Below, in pieces: positions 38,310 through 47,900 of a stretch of 64,000 nt of DNA. Every line of letters starts with the position of its first letter. Positions within the stretch are counted from its first letter, which is position 1. The notes below the pieces were generated by a model. That model worked only from the letters and a program-made list of their open reading frames with translations, did no database searches and had not been told where the DNA came from. The stretch covers positions 1 through 64,000 of the forward strand of contig NZ_JACOFV010000018.1 of assembly GCF_014284255.1 (NCBI RefSeq), written 5' to 3'. The stretch is from Cognatundibacterium jejuense. Lineage in GTDB: Bacteria > Pseudomonadota > Gammaproteobacteria > Burkholderiales > Burkholderiaceae_D. The position numbers were made by a program, and so were the translations under genes.

Positions 38310-39743
38310 TTATTTTTCTAAGACCCAGGTATCTTTTGTGCCACCGCCTTGAGATGAATTGACGACCAATGAACCTTCTTGCAACGCAACGCGGGTCAGC
38401 CCACCTGGCACCATAGAAATAGTCTTGCCTGACAACACAAACGGTCTTAAATCAATATGTCTTGGGGCAATGCCATTCTCAACAAAGGTGGGGCAGGATG
38501 AGAGCGCCAGAGTTGGTTGGGCGATGTAGCCATCAGGCTTAGCAATCACACGCTGACGGAAGTCTTCAATTTGTTGTTTGGTCGATGCCGGGCCCACCAA
38601 CATACCATAGCCACCCGCACCGTGTACTTCTTTGACAACCAGATCGGCGAGATTGGCTAAGGTATAAGCCAAATCCTCGGGTTTGCGACATTGATAAGTC
38701 GGGACATTATTTAAAATTGGCGGTTCCGATAAATAAAACTTAATCATATCCGGCACGTAAGGATAAATTGATTTGTCATCAGCAACACCGGTGCCTATCG
38801 CATTGGCGAGGGTCACGCGACCAGAGCGATAAACGGATAACAAACCCGGCACGCCGAGGGAAGAGTCCGGCCGGAATGCGAGTGGATCTAAGAAATCATC
38901 ATCGATGCGGCGATAGATCACATCCACCCGTTTGGGCCCGCGGGTGGTGCGCATGTAAACAGCGTTATCGTTGACGAACAAGTCTTTACCTTCAACCAGT
39001 TCTACACCCATTTGCTGTGCCAGAAACGCATGCTCAAAATATGCTGAGTTGTACATGCCCGGTGTCATCACAACGACCGTCGGATCGTCAATGCCCATCG
39101 GTGCGACGGAACGCAGGTTGTCGAGCAACATATCTGGATAATGATCGACTGGCGCGATTTTATTGCTGCTAAATAATTCTGGAAATAGGCGCATCATCAT
39201 CTTGCGGTCTTCCAGCATATACGACACGCCAGAGGGGACACGTAGATTGTCTTCCAGAACGTAAAATTCACCCTGGCCAGCGCGCACGATATCGACGCCG
39301 GCAATATGGGCATAGATATCAGACGCGACTGATATGCCTTGCATCTCAGGTCGATACTGCGCATTTTTATAAATTTGCTCGGGCGGAATAATGCCGGCTT
39401 TAATGATGTTCTGATCGTGATAAATATCATGAATGAACATATTCAGTGCTTGCACGCGCTGCACCAGGCCTGTTTGCAATTGTTGCCACTCATGCGCCGG
39501 AATAATGCGTGGAATGATGTCGAAAGGGATCAGGCGTTCTGTGCCTGCATCATCACCATAGACAGCAAAAGTGATGCCGACGCGGCGGAAACTCAAGTCA
39601 GCTTCTGCCCGTTTACGTTGAAGACGTTCGGCAGTTTGTTGTTTTAGCCACTGATCAAAATCGCGATAATGCTCGCGCGTGATATTGAGACCATTTGCGC
39701 TGGTTGCATCTTCAGCAGTCATTTCATTAAAAAATTTTGCCAT
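38310..39743 (-). CDS. circularly permuted type 2 ATP-grasp protein
   Basis: The 477-residue protein carries the family features: FAVYGDDAGTERLIPFDIIPRIIPAHEW, LNMFIHDIYHDQNIIKAGIIP, VRAGQGEFYVLEDNLRVPSGVSYMLEDR and DVIYRRIDDDFLDPLAFRPDSSLGVPGLL. The terminal part has VVKEVHGAGGYGMLVGP and RHIDLRPFVLSGKTISMVPGGLTRVAL. Such enzymes are predicted to form amide or peptide bonds using ATP (amidoligases), but the substrate is unknown. It is the first gene of the four-gene cluster and starts at 39743. Confidence 0.93.
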   Translation of the reverse strand: MAKFFNEMTAEDATSANGLNITREHYRDFDQWLKQQTAERLQRKRAEADLSFRRVGITFAVYGDDAGTERLIPFDIIPRIIPAHEWQQLQTGLVQRVQALNMFIHDIYHDQNIIKAGIIPPEQIYKNAQYRPEMQGISVASDIYAHIAGVDIVRAGQGEFYVLEDNLRVPSGVSYMLEDRKMMMRLFPELFSSNKIAPVDHYPDMLLDNLRSVAPMGIDDPTVVVMTPGMYNSAYFEHAFLAQQMGVELVEGKDLFVNDNAVYMRTTRGPKRVDVIYRRIDDDFLDPLAFRPDSSLGVPGLLSVYRSGRVTLANAIGTGVADDKSIYPYVPDMIKFYLSEPPILNNVPTYQCRKPEDLAYTLANLADLVVKEVHGAGGYGMLVGPASTKQQIEDFRQRVIAKPDGYIAQPTLALSSCPTFVENGIAPRHIDLRPFVLSGKTISMVPGGLTRVALQEGSLVVNSSQGGGTKDTWVLEK

Positions 39744-39820
39744 GTCATCGTTCCGCGAGTGCTGTTGATTTTGACTATATCAAGAAACGTGCCACCTGAC
39801 ACCTGGTGTCTGCATCGATC

Positions 39821-41857
39821 TCAGGGGGCGCGTAAGTAATCAATTAGTTCCAGGGTCTTTGCATCTGGTTTCGGCGTACAAAGGCTAACAATCGCCATCG
39901 TAATAAACCCGGCAGGTACGCCAAATACACCGGCGGATATCGGTGCGATATGCCACCATTGATTTTGCATGTTGCCGCCGAACAAGGGATGCGTGTAAAG
40001 CATGTAAAACACACATACACAAAAGCCTGTAATGATGCCAGCGATTGCACCTTGATGGTTCGTCCGTTTCCAGAATATGCCCAATACCAGTGCAGGAAAT
40101 AACGTAGAGGCTGCAACAGAAAAAGCTGCACCAACTAAGGACAAAATATCAGCAGGTTTCAATGAAGCAATATACGCCGCGAACAAAGCGACAACGAGCA
40201 AAAACAATTTGGAAATCGTCACACGCTTTTGCGTTGAGGCTGATGGGTCAAGAATCTTGTAATAGACATCGTGTGATAAAGAATTGGAAATAGTCAACAG
40301 CAAACCATCTGCAGTTGATAGCGCAGCAGCTAATCCGCCCGCAGCAACTAAACCAGAAATGACATACGGCAATCCGGCAATTTCTGGTGTTGCCAAGACG
40401 ATGATATCGCCGTCAATATTGATTTCAGATAGCTGCACGATGCCATCTTTATTTACGTCAATAATGCTGATGAGCGGGTTGAGCTTGTCAATATTTGCCC
40501 AATACGTCACCCACGACGGCAAATTAGAAAACTTTGTGCCGACTAATGAGGTGTAAATATCGTACTTGATCAAAATAGCAATCGCCGGGATTGTAATGTA
40601 GAGCAACATGATAAAGAAAAGCGACCAGAATACCGAGTCACGGCTAGCTGTCACTGACGGTGTGGTGTAGTAGCGTGTCAATACATGTGGTAGTGCAGCT
40701 GTACCCATCATCAGGCACAATACCAGGGCGATAAAGTTATTTCGCTTGACGTCAGATTCAGATGTGGTCTTTGCTGCATACGGTGAGTATTGTGAGAAAC
40801 CAGGTTGCGCTTTGGTGAGGTAGGTATTTCGGACCTCGGTCCAGCGATTACGCGCCTCTTCGGGTGTGGCTGGGTAATTCGCCAAAATACGGCTGGCATT
40901 TTTGATGGCAATCAAATTACCCGATTCAGATTTTAGTTTTTCTAAGTCTTTGGCTAACTCCGCACGCCCATTTTCCCAGGAAGTCGGAAGGAGCTGAATT
41001 TTTTCCTGAAACTCATTGGCGCGCAATTGGTAAATTGCCCGTACTTCATTTTCTTTAGGATCATTTTCAAACGTATGTTCCAGGCTACTGAGTTTCGGTA
41101 AAAATGTACCATAAGATATTTGCGGAATGGGATTGTCGCTATGTTTGATCGATAACCATATGGCAGGGATCATAAATGCAATCAAAATAATGATGTATTG
41201 CGCCACCTGCGTCCAAGTGATAGCGCGCATGCCACCCAAAAACGAACATACCAAAATACTCGCTAGTCCAAGAAAAATGCCCACTGAAAAATCCACACCC
41301 GTAAAGCGCGAGGTAATCAGCCCGACACCATAGATTTGCGCAACAACGTAAATGAAAGAAATAAACACCGTCGCAAATACGGCAAGCAATCTGACCATGT
41401 TGGTTCCGGCCGGACCAGAAAAACGGGCGCCTAAAAAATCCGGGATCGTGTATTGCCCAAACTTACGTATGTATGGCGCGACCAGCATTGCCACCAGACA
41501 GAATCCTCCGGTCCAGCCAACAATGTACGCAAAGCCGTCAAATCCTTGTAAAAATAATCCTCCTGCCAGACTCAAAAAACTGGCCGCAGAAATCCAGTCT
41601 GCCGCAGTGGCCATGCCGTTAAAAACGGCGGGGACCCGGCGTCCCGCAACATAGTATTCAGTGATATCCGATGTCCGGCATAAAACGCCAATGCCGGCGT
41701 AAATGACGATGGTCACGAACATAAACAGATAGCCTATCCATGACCGTGGAACACCTTCGCGCTCAAGTATCGCCAGGCTGATCAGGAACACAAAAAACAG
41801 TGCCGTGTACCAGAGATAATACTTGGTTAATTTTCGGGAATAATTTGCTTGAGACAT
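39821..41857 (-). CDS. sodium:solute symporter, large subunit (VC_2705-type)
   Basis: A 678-residue SSS-family membrane protein. The core has ITEYYVAGRRVPAVFNGMATAADWISAASFLSLAG, the sodium-site region near 70-100, and LPHVLTRYYTTPSVTASRDSVFW near 390. Two inserts distinguish it: a helical soluble insert at about 240-370 and a loop at 455-485 with a canonical EF-hand calcium loop (D467 to E478). It matches the TIGR03648 subfamily, which is paired with a DUF4212 small subunit as here. Its ATG overlaps the small-subunit TAA by one base. The substrate is probably a small carboxylate; this is inferred. Confidence 0.9.
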   Translation of the reverse strand: MSQANYSRKLTKYYLWYTALFFVFLISLAILEREGVPRSWIGYLFMFVTIVIYAGIGVLCRTSDITEYYVAGRRVPAVFNGMATAADWISAASFLSLAGGLFLQGFDGFAYIVGWTGGFCLVAMLVAPYIRKFGQYTIPDFLGARFSGPAGTNMVRLLAVFATVFISFIYVVAQIYGVGLITSRFTGVDFSVGIFLGLASILVCSFLGGMRAITWTQVAQYIIILIAFMIPAIWLSIKHSDNPIPQISYGTFLPKLSSLEHTFENDPKENEVRAIYQLRANEFQEKIQLLPTSWENGRAELAKDLEKLKSESGNLIAIKNASRILANYPATPEEARNRWTEVRNTYLTKAQPGFSQYSPYAAKTTSESDVKRNNFIALVLCLMMGTAALPHVLTRYYTTPSVTASRDSVFWSLFFIMLLYITIPAIAILIKYDIYTSLVGTKFSNLPSWVTYWANIDKLNPLISIIDVNKDGIVQLSEINIDGDIIVLATPEIAGLPYVISGLVAAGGLAAALSTADGLLLTISNSLSHDVYYKILDPSASTQKRVTISKLFLLVVALFAAYIASLKPADILSLVGAAFSVAASTLFPALVLGIFWKRTNHQGAIAGIITGFCVCVFYMLYTHPLFGGNMQNQWWHIAPISAGVFGVPAGFITMAIVSLCTPKPDAKTLELIDYLRAP

Positions 41858-42120
41858 TAATCGTCACCTTCTTTTTTTGTTCGACCGATCCAGTGCATCC
41901 CAATCGAATACGTCGCCAAAATGAAGACAAAGCTCAGAGTTAATCCTTGTGCGGCAATGTAGAATGACAAAGGCCAGCTAAAAAAATGTAGTGTCGATAA
42001 CTCGCGGGCAAAAAACAAACAGCCGAATGTCAGGCTGAACCATAAAAGTAGCAATATGCTGGTTAAGCGCTTGGCATTGCGCCAATAGTCAGAGGATATT
42101 TTGCCAGTCTTTTTTTGCAT
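41857..42120 (-). CDS. symporter small subunit (DUF4212/TIGR03647)
   Basis: An 87-residue protein with two membrane helices: LTSILLLLWFSLTFGCLFFARELS, then FFSWPLSFYIAAQGLTLSFVFILATYSIGMHWI. It is encoded directly before, and overlapping, the large sodium:solute symporter gene. This is the standard arrangement of TIGR03647 small and TIGR03648 large subunits. It probably forms a complex with the large subunit. Confidence 0.9.
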   Translation of the reverse strand: MQKKTGKISSDYWRNAKRLTSILLLLWFSLTFGCLFFARELSTLHFFSWPLSFYIAAQGLTLSFVFILATYSIGMHWIGRTKKEGDD

Positions 42121-42131
42121 TGGAATAGGTC

Positions 42132-43694
42132 TCAGTCGGACTCAGGAATGAAGTCATCAAAAGGATTTAATCTGAAATAAATACGGAATACACAACCCGG
42201 AAATTGCTTATCTTGCGGATGTGGATTTTCGCTGACGGTAATTTGCGCGTCATGCTGCAAAACGATCTCACGCACGATGGCAAGCCCCAGACCGCTGCCT
42301 TGCACATTACTTCCTAATATCCGGTAAAAGCGCTCAAATACACGCTCACGTTCTGCAAGTGGAATACCAGGTCCGTTGTCTTCCACTTCTAAAATCGCAA
42401 GTTGCTGTGCCTGGTTGTCATTGACTTTGACGGTAACGCTATGCCCTGCGGGCGTGTAGCGAATCGCATTATCGATCAGGTTGCTCAACATCTCTTTCAA
42501 CATGATGGGATTGCCAAAAATGATGATCGCTTCATCTGTTTGTTCAAAACCGAGATCTATGTGTTTAGAAAATGAAGACGGTATCCATTCACGTACAACA
42601 TCCATCGCCAAGTCATTTAAATTAACGCGCTCTAAAGGTCGGTTAGATGGCGTTTGATTTTCCGCTTTTGCCATCATCAACAATTGATTAATCAGACGGG
42701 TCGCGGCTTCTGAGCTAGTGGATAGTTGCAACAAGGAACGATGGATTTCTTCCCGATCAGTTTGTCGTAGGGCAAGCTCTGATTGCATGCGCATACCCGC
42801 CAGCGGCGTTTTCATTTGATGGGCAGCATCAGCGATAAACCGTTTTTGGCTATTGATGGTCATTGTCAGTCGGCCTAACATGTCGTTGAGCGAGTTAACC
42901 AGTGGGGTAATTTCTTCTGGCACCTGACGCGGATCAATCGGGCTCAGATCATCCGGACGACGCGCGCGTATTCTTTGCTGCAACTCGGCGAGCGGTGATA
43001 GACCACGACTAAGTGCAAACCACACGAGTGCCAGCGCAATCGGCAGAATGATGAATTGTGGGAGAATCACACCTTTGATGATTTCGTTAGCGAGGTTGGA
43101 GCGTTTTTCGAGACTTTCTGCTAACTGAACCAGAATTAGTTGACGATTGCTTTTCGAACTTTGTGTTGCCACCTCTGCAGTGCCTGCGTTAGTCAAAGAT
43201 GTATTGGGGACTTCTATGTAGGCATAAGCGATGCGCAAGTCGACGCCACGTAAGCTGCTTGTTCGAAACTGTGTGTTACCCGCTGCAGGCTTTTCATCTT
43301 CGTCGGGCGGGGGAAGATTGGGATCGCCTTCAATCACCATACCGTTCATTGACTTTACCTGAAAATATAGCGTATCCAGATCATCAGCGCGCAACATATC
43401 GCGGGCTTGCTGGGTCATTTGCGACACCAGCTTGCCATCAACTTGTTTGATTTGTTGAGACAATACTGTGAGCTTATTTTCAAGCGTATGGTCAAATGGT
43501 TGGTTGGCAATTGACTTCGCGACCAGATAAGTGATTGCAATACTCATAGGCCAAAGCAGTAGCAACGGTGCCAGCATCCAATCCAGAATCTCACCAAACA
43601 AGGAGCGTTGGTTGACTTCCTCGGATAGATTAAGCAGTGTATTCTCGGAAGATGGCTGCGCTGCCATTGGTTTTACACTGCTTTCTGTATTCAT
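42132..43694 (-). CDS. sensor histidine kinase (TctE-like)
   Basis: The 520-residue kinase has an N-terminal helix (MLAPLLLLWPMSIAITYLVAKSIA), a periplasmic sensor of the TctE type, a second span near 215-235 (GVILPQFIILPIALALVWFAL) and a HAMP segment. The HisKA domain has the phospho-acceptor His in KRFIADAAHQMKTPLAGMRMQ, and the ATPase domain has NLIDNAIRYTPAG, VEDNGPGIP and GSGLGLAIV. It overlaps the upstream regulator by four bases and lies 11 bases before the symporter small subunit. Control of the symporter by this pair is the obvious inference. Confidence 0.92.
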   Translation of the reverse strand: MNTESSVKPMAAQPSSENTLLNLSEEVNQRSLFGEILDWMLAPLLLLWPMSIAITYLVAKSIANQPFDHTLENKLTVLSQQIKQVDGKLVSQMTQQARDMLRADDLDTLYFQVKSMNGMVIEGDPNLPPPDEDEKPAAGNTQFRTSSLRGVDLRIAYAYIEVPNTSLTNAGTAEVATQSSKSNRQLILVQLAESLEKRSNLANEIIKGVILPQFIILPIALALVWFALSRGLSPLAELQQRIRARRPDDLSPIDPRQVPEEITPLVNSLNDMLGRLTMTINSQKRFIADAAHQMKTPLAGMRMQSELALRQTDREEIHRSLLQLSTSSEAATRLINQLLMMAKAENQTPSNRPLERVNLNDLAMDVVREWIPSSFSKHIDLGFEQTDEAIIIFGNPIMLKEMLSNLIDNAIRYTPAGHSVTVKVNDNQAQQLAILEVEDNGPGIPLAERERVFERFYRILGSNVQGSGLGLAIVREIVLQHDAQITVSENPHPQDKQFPGCVFRIYFRLNPFDDFIPESD

Positions 43695-44419
43695 TGTGTT
43701 TCGCTGTGGGTGACCGTGGTTGCATCAGTCACTGTTTTAGCAGAAGGTGCAACAAAGAATTTTTCTAAGCAATATCCCAAACCGCGTACCGTCGCAATCC
43801 TGACGCCATCGATTTCAATTTTTTTGCGTAAGCGATGGACGTAGACTTCAATCGCATTATTACTGACTTCTTCACCCCATTCGCATAGATGATCGACTAA
43901 TTGATCTTTAGATACCAGACGCCCGGTTCTCTGAAGTAAAACTTCCAACAAACCTAATTCACGCGCTGACAGATCCAGCATTTGCTCATGGATATAGGCA
44001 ATGCGTCCGACCTGATCATAGCTGAGCGGCCCGTGTTTGATGATGGTCGGGCCACCTCCGGCACCGCGTCTGGTTAGTGCGCGGACGCGTGCTTCGAGCT
44101 CGGATAAGGCGAACGGTTTTGCCATGTAATCATCTGCGCCCAGATCCAGACCTTTGACCCTTTGTTCAATTGAGTCTGCTGCGGTCAAAATTAGTACTGG
44201 CAAATGGGAGTTGCGAGCGCGCAGGCGACGCAACACTTCGAGTCCGCTCATTTTCGGCAGACCGAGATCTAGTATCAGTAAGTCAAAATCTTGTGTGGTT
44301 AAGGCAGTGTCTGCCTCTTGTCCATTGTGCACGCAATCGGTGGCATAACCAGATTGGCGTAATGAACGGGTCAGGCCGTCGGCCAGAACACTATCGTCTT
44401 CTGCAAGCAAGATACGCAT
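43691..44419 (-). CDS. OmpR/PhoB-family response regulator
   Basis: The 242-residue regulator has receiver motifs LLAEDDSVLADGL, D51 in FDLLILDLGLPKMSGLEVLRRLR, LILTAADS and DDYMAKPFALSELEARVRAL. A winged-helix DNA-binding domain follows, with LSARELGLLEVLLQRTGRLVSKDQLVDHLCEWGEEVSNNAIEVYVHRLRKKI. It is closest in style to TctD/QseB regulators. It heads a coupled four-gene operon: regulator, kinase, small symporter subunit, large symporter subunit. Confidence 0.93.
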   Translation of the reverse strand: MRILLAEDDSVLADGLTRSLRQSGYATDCVHNGQEADTALTTQDFDLLILDLGLPKMSGLEVLRRLRARNSHLPVLILTAADSIEQRVKGLDLGADDYMAKPFALSELEARVRALTRRGAGGGPTIIKHGPLSYDQVGRIAYIHEQMLDLSARELGLLEVLLQRTGRLVSKDQLVDHLCEWGEEVSNNAIEVYVHRLRKKIEIDGVRIATVRGLGYCLEKFFVAPSAKTVTDATTVTHSETQ

Positions 44420-44914
44420 GATGGGGCTATAAGGTGAATTTGTCTCATAAAAAAGAAACCATCAGCTCACGGGCGTTATATCTTAAAAAATAGGTCTCCG
44501 GGCTGCTCGGCGTCTTTTTTGCGCTTATTTTTTTATTGCCAGTCATTAATTTTTTAAAAAATACCGGCACTGGGATCATTTTTATCGCTCTAAAAATCAG
44601 CTTTCATCCTGACTCAACTTTATACCAAATTCGTAGATAGATTTATACATATTGTCATAGGAAATAGAAGCAAACCTTGATATTTCTTCATGCACTGGTG
44701 TTTTCTTGCGATTTTTTGGTAAAGCACAGAAAATTACCTATGAATAAATAAAATTTCGACGAAATGATATGAACTTCTCGCAATATAAAGTTTCCTATTG
44801 CATCGGAATCAATAACTCGGGTCGCAGCAACGGATATTTTTGATCGAAATCCCAACCCTGAGAAACAATAATAGTGAATAAGTAACAATTGCTAAGTTAC
44901 CCGGAGAAAAAACA
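44420..44914. other. divergent intergenic region before the GH31 gene
   Basis: About 495 AT-rich bases between the divergent response regulator and GH31 genes. It must hold both promoters. A TTTTTTAAAAAA palindrome lies near 44550. No ORF with a ribosome site or recognisable operator is visible. Confidence 0.4.
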
Positions 44915-47900
44915 ATGCAGACGTGGTTACGTAAGATCTTCATCGCCAGCGCCATCAGCTTGACCTTTGTAGCGCCTGTTTCGGCAGTATCTATAGGGAA
45001 TTTATCCGGCAGTCCGCAATCCTTAGCTAATGCTGCGCAAACGCAGATAGACCTCAACACCGACAATGGCAGCCTGATGCGTATCAGCCTGCTACGTCCG
45101 GATATGTTCAGGATACAGGCGGGGTTGCACGGACAATTGAGCGATGCTGGCAATCAGGCCGCGTCTATCTTGATCAAAACTGATTACCCGCAGGTAAGCT
45201 ATGCATTGACGGATCACGTTGACTATGAATTGTTGCAAACTTCAGCCATGGCTTTGCGGATCTACAAAAAGCCTTTGCGTCTGGCTTTGTACCGCGCTGA
45301 TAACCAAACTCCGATCTGGCAAGAACGTCAGCCATTAGAGATTGGAGATAAAGCCAGCTTTCAGACCCTCAGCAGTGCAGCGGATGAAATGTTGTACGGT
45401 GGTGGCCAACAAAATGGTAGCGTGGTGTTCAAAGGTAAGAATCTCGAAGTGTCTTACTCTGGTGGTTGGGAGGAGGGTGATCGTCCCAGCCCGGCACCGT
45501 TTTACATGAGCAGCAAGGGCTATGGGGTGTTGCGTAATACCTGGAGCAACGGCAGCTATGATTTTCGGGCGAACGACTTTTTGACCACGAAGCATCAGGA
45601 AGCACGCTTTGATGCCTACTATTTTGTTGGACCGTCTATCCATGAGGTTCTTGCTGCTTATACCGAACTGACTGGAAGAGCACAATTGTTGCCACGCTGG
45701 GCCTATGAGTTTGGCGACGCCGATTGTTATAACGATGGCGATAACATTAAAAAACCAGGCACCGTTCCAGCAGGTTGGAGCGATGGACCGACCGGCAAAA
45801 CTCCGGACGTGATTCTTTCCGTTGCCGCGAAATATCGTGAATACGATATGCCAGGTGGCTGGATTTTACCGAATGACGGCTATGGCTGTGGTTATAGCCA
45901 ATTGCCAGAAGTCGTGGCTGGTCTTAAAAAATATGGTTTTAAAACTGGTTTGTGGACAGAAAGTGGCGTCGATAAAATTAAGTGGGAAGTCGGCACTGCC
46001 GGAACCCGTGCGCAGAAGCTTGACGTTGCGTGGACTGGCAAAGGCTATCAGTTTTCTTTAGACGCCAATATGGCCGCCGCCCAAGGAATTTTAGAGCACT
46101 CCGATGCGCGTCCTTTTGTCTGGACTGTCATGGGCTGGGCTGGCACGCAGCGTTATGCAGTGACCTGGACCGGCGATCAATCGGGTAGTTGGGATTACAT
46201 ACGGTGGCACATTCCAACGCTGATCGGTTCCGGTTTGTCGGGGCAGGCTTACGCGACCGGTGACGTCGATGGTATTTTTGGTGGAAGTCCAGAGACTTAT
46301 ACCCGTGATTTGCAATGGAAGACTTTTACCCCCGTCTTGATGGGCATGTCCGGCTGGTCCAAGGCAGAGCGCAAACACCCGTGGTGGTTTGATGAGCCTT
46401 ACCGCAGCATCAACCGCGATTACCTGAAATTAAAAATGCGCTTGATGCCGTATATGTACACGTATGCGCATGAAGCCGCACAAACTGGCGCACCATTGGT
46501 GCGCGGGCTGATGTGGGATCACGCGCAAGATCCGCATGCCAACGATGAGCGCTATCAAAATCAATTTATATTGGGCAAAGACTTTTTGATTGCACCGGTA
46601 TTTCGTAGTCAGGCGGCTAGCCGAGGCTGGCGCAAAGATATTTATTTGCCGCAAGGCGTATGGATAGATTATTGGGATGGTCGCGTCGTCAAGGCTGGTT
46701 CTGAAGGACTTTCCATCGATCAACAAGTAACGCTGCAGCGTTTGCCGGTGATGGTCAAGGCTGGCGCTATCTTGCCTATGTATCCGGTTGCGCTGTATGA
46801 CGGTCAAGTGCCAAAGGACGTGTTGACCCTCGATATCTATCCGTATGGTAAATCACACTTTACGCTCTACGAAGATGATGGTGAAACGCGTCAGTATCAA
46901 GCCGGACAATTCAGTACCCAAACCTTTGAGGTTGATGCCCCGGAACTTGTCGCCGGAGATGTAAAGATACATATCGCTCCAGTACAGGGGCAGTATGCAG
47001 GCATGCTAACGCAACGTGCTTTGCAACTCCAGGTACATACACGAGTGCAGCCGGATAGCGTTACATTCGCCGGACATAAAATCACTTCTTTTTCTACCAA
47101 AGCTGAATTTGAAAAAGCGACTGCCGGTTGGTATTTCGATACGCAAGATAAGTACGGAGTTGTCTATGTTAAAACAGCTGCGCTGGTAGTTAATCAGGCA
47201 CACGACTTTGTGATCAAGATCGCTGCCGATAAAGTGTTGGCCGTTACTGCTGGCTATCCTTCAGCACCAGATTTGGGCAATACGGTACCGCCTGACAGTA
47301 TCAGCGTGCTGAACCGACCACCTGAAGAACCCGGATACCCTTTAGAAAATGCGTTTGATGGCAAACCTGACACCTGGTTCAGAACTGTGCGTGATCAGGC
47401 TCAAAAAAATGGTGCACATGAATTTTCATTGACTTTGGGCGAACGCCGCATGGTAAGCGGCTTTGAAATTGCGCCGCGCAATGATAAAAATTGGGAATAC
47501 GGACAAGCAAAAGATGTTGAGGTTTATCTGGCGGACAATAATGGCGAGTGGGGTAAGCCAGTGTTTGCAGGGCGTCTCAAACGTCAGCAAGAAAAGCAAA
47601 AAATCGAATTCTCTGCAAAGCCAGGTCGCTTATTCCGCTTCCGTATTCTGAGTACGTATGATCAGAATGATAATGGCGATGCTCAAGACGCAATGGTGTT
47701 GACGGTGAATGAAACTAAAAATAACACTAAAGCTTACAATTCTTTGAACCCGGTGGTGGTAACGCCGATCACAATTTCTGAATTTAGCATTTTAGAAAAA
47801 CCATTACCGCATCTGAAAAAGCAACAGTTGTTCTTATCGGATGTTGGACTTCAATCCAAGGTTGCGAGCGATTTCTACCTTGACCAAGTGGCAATGCCGC

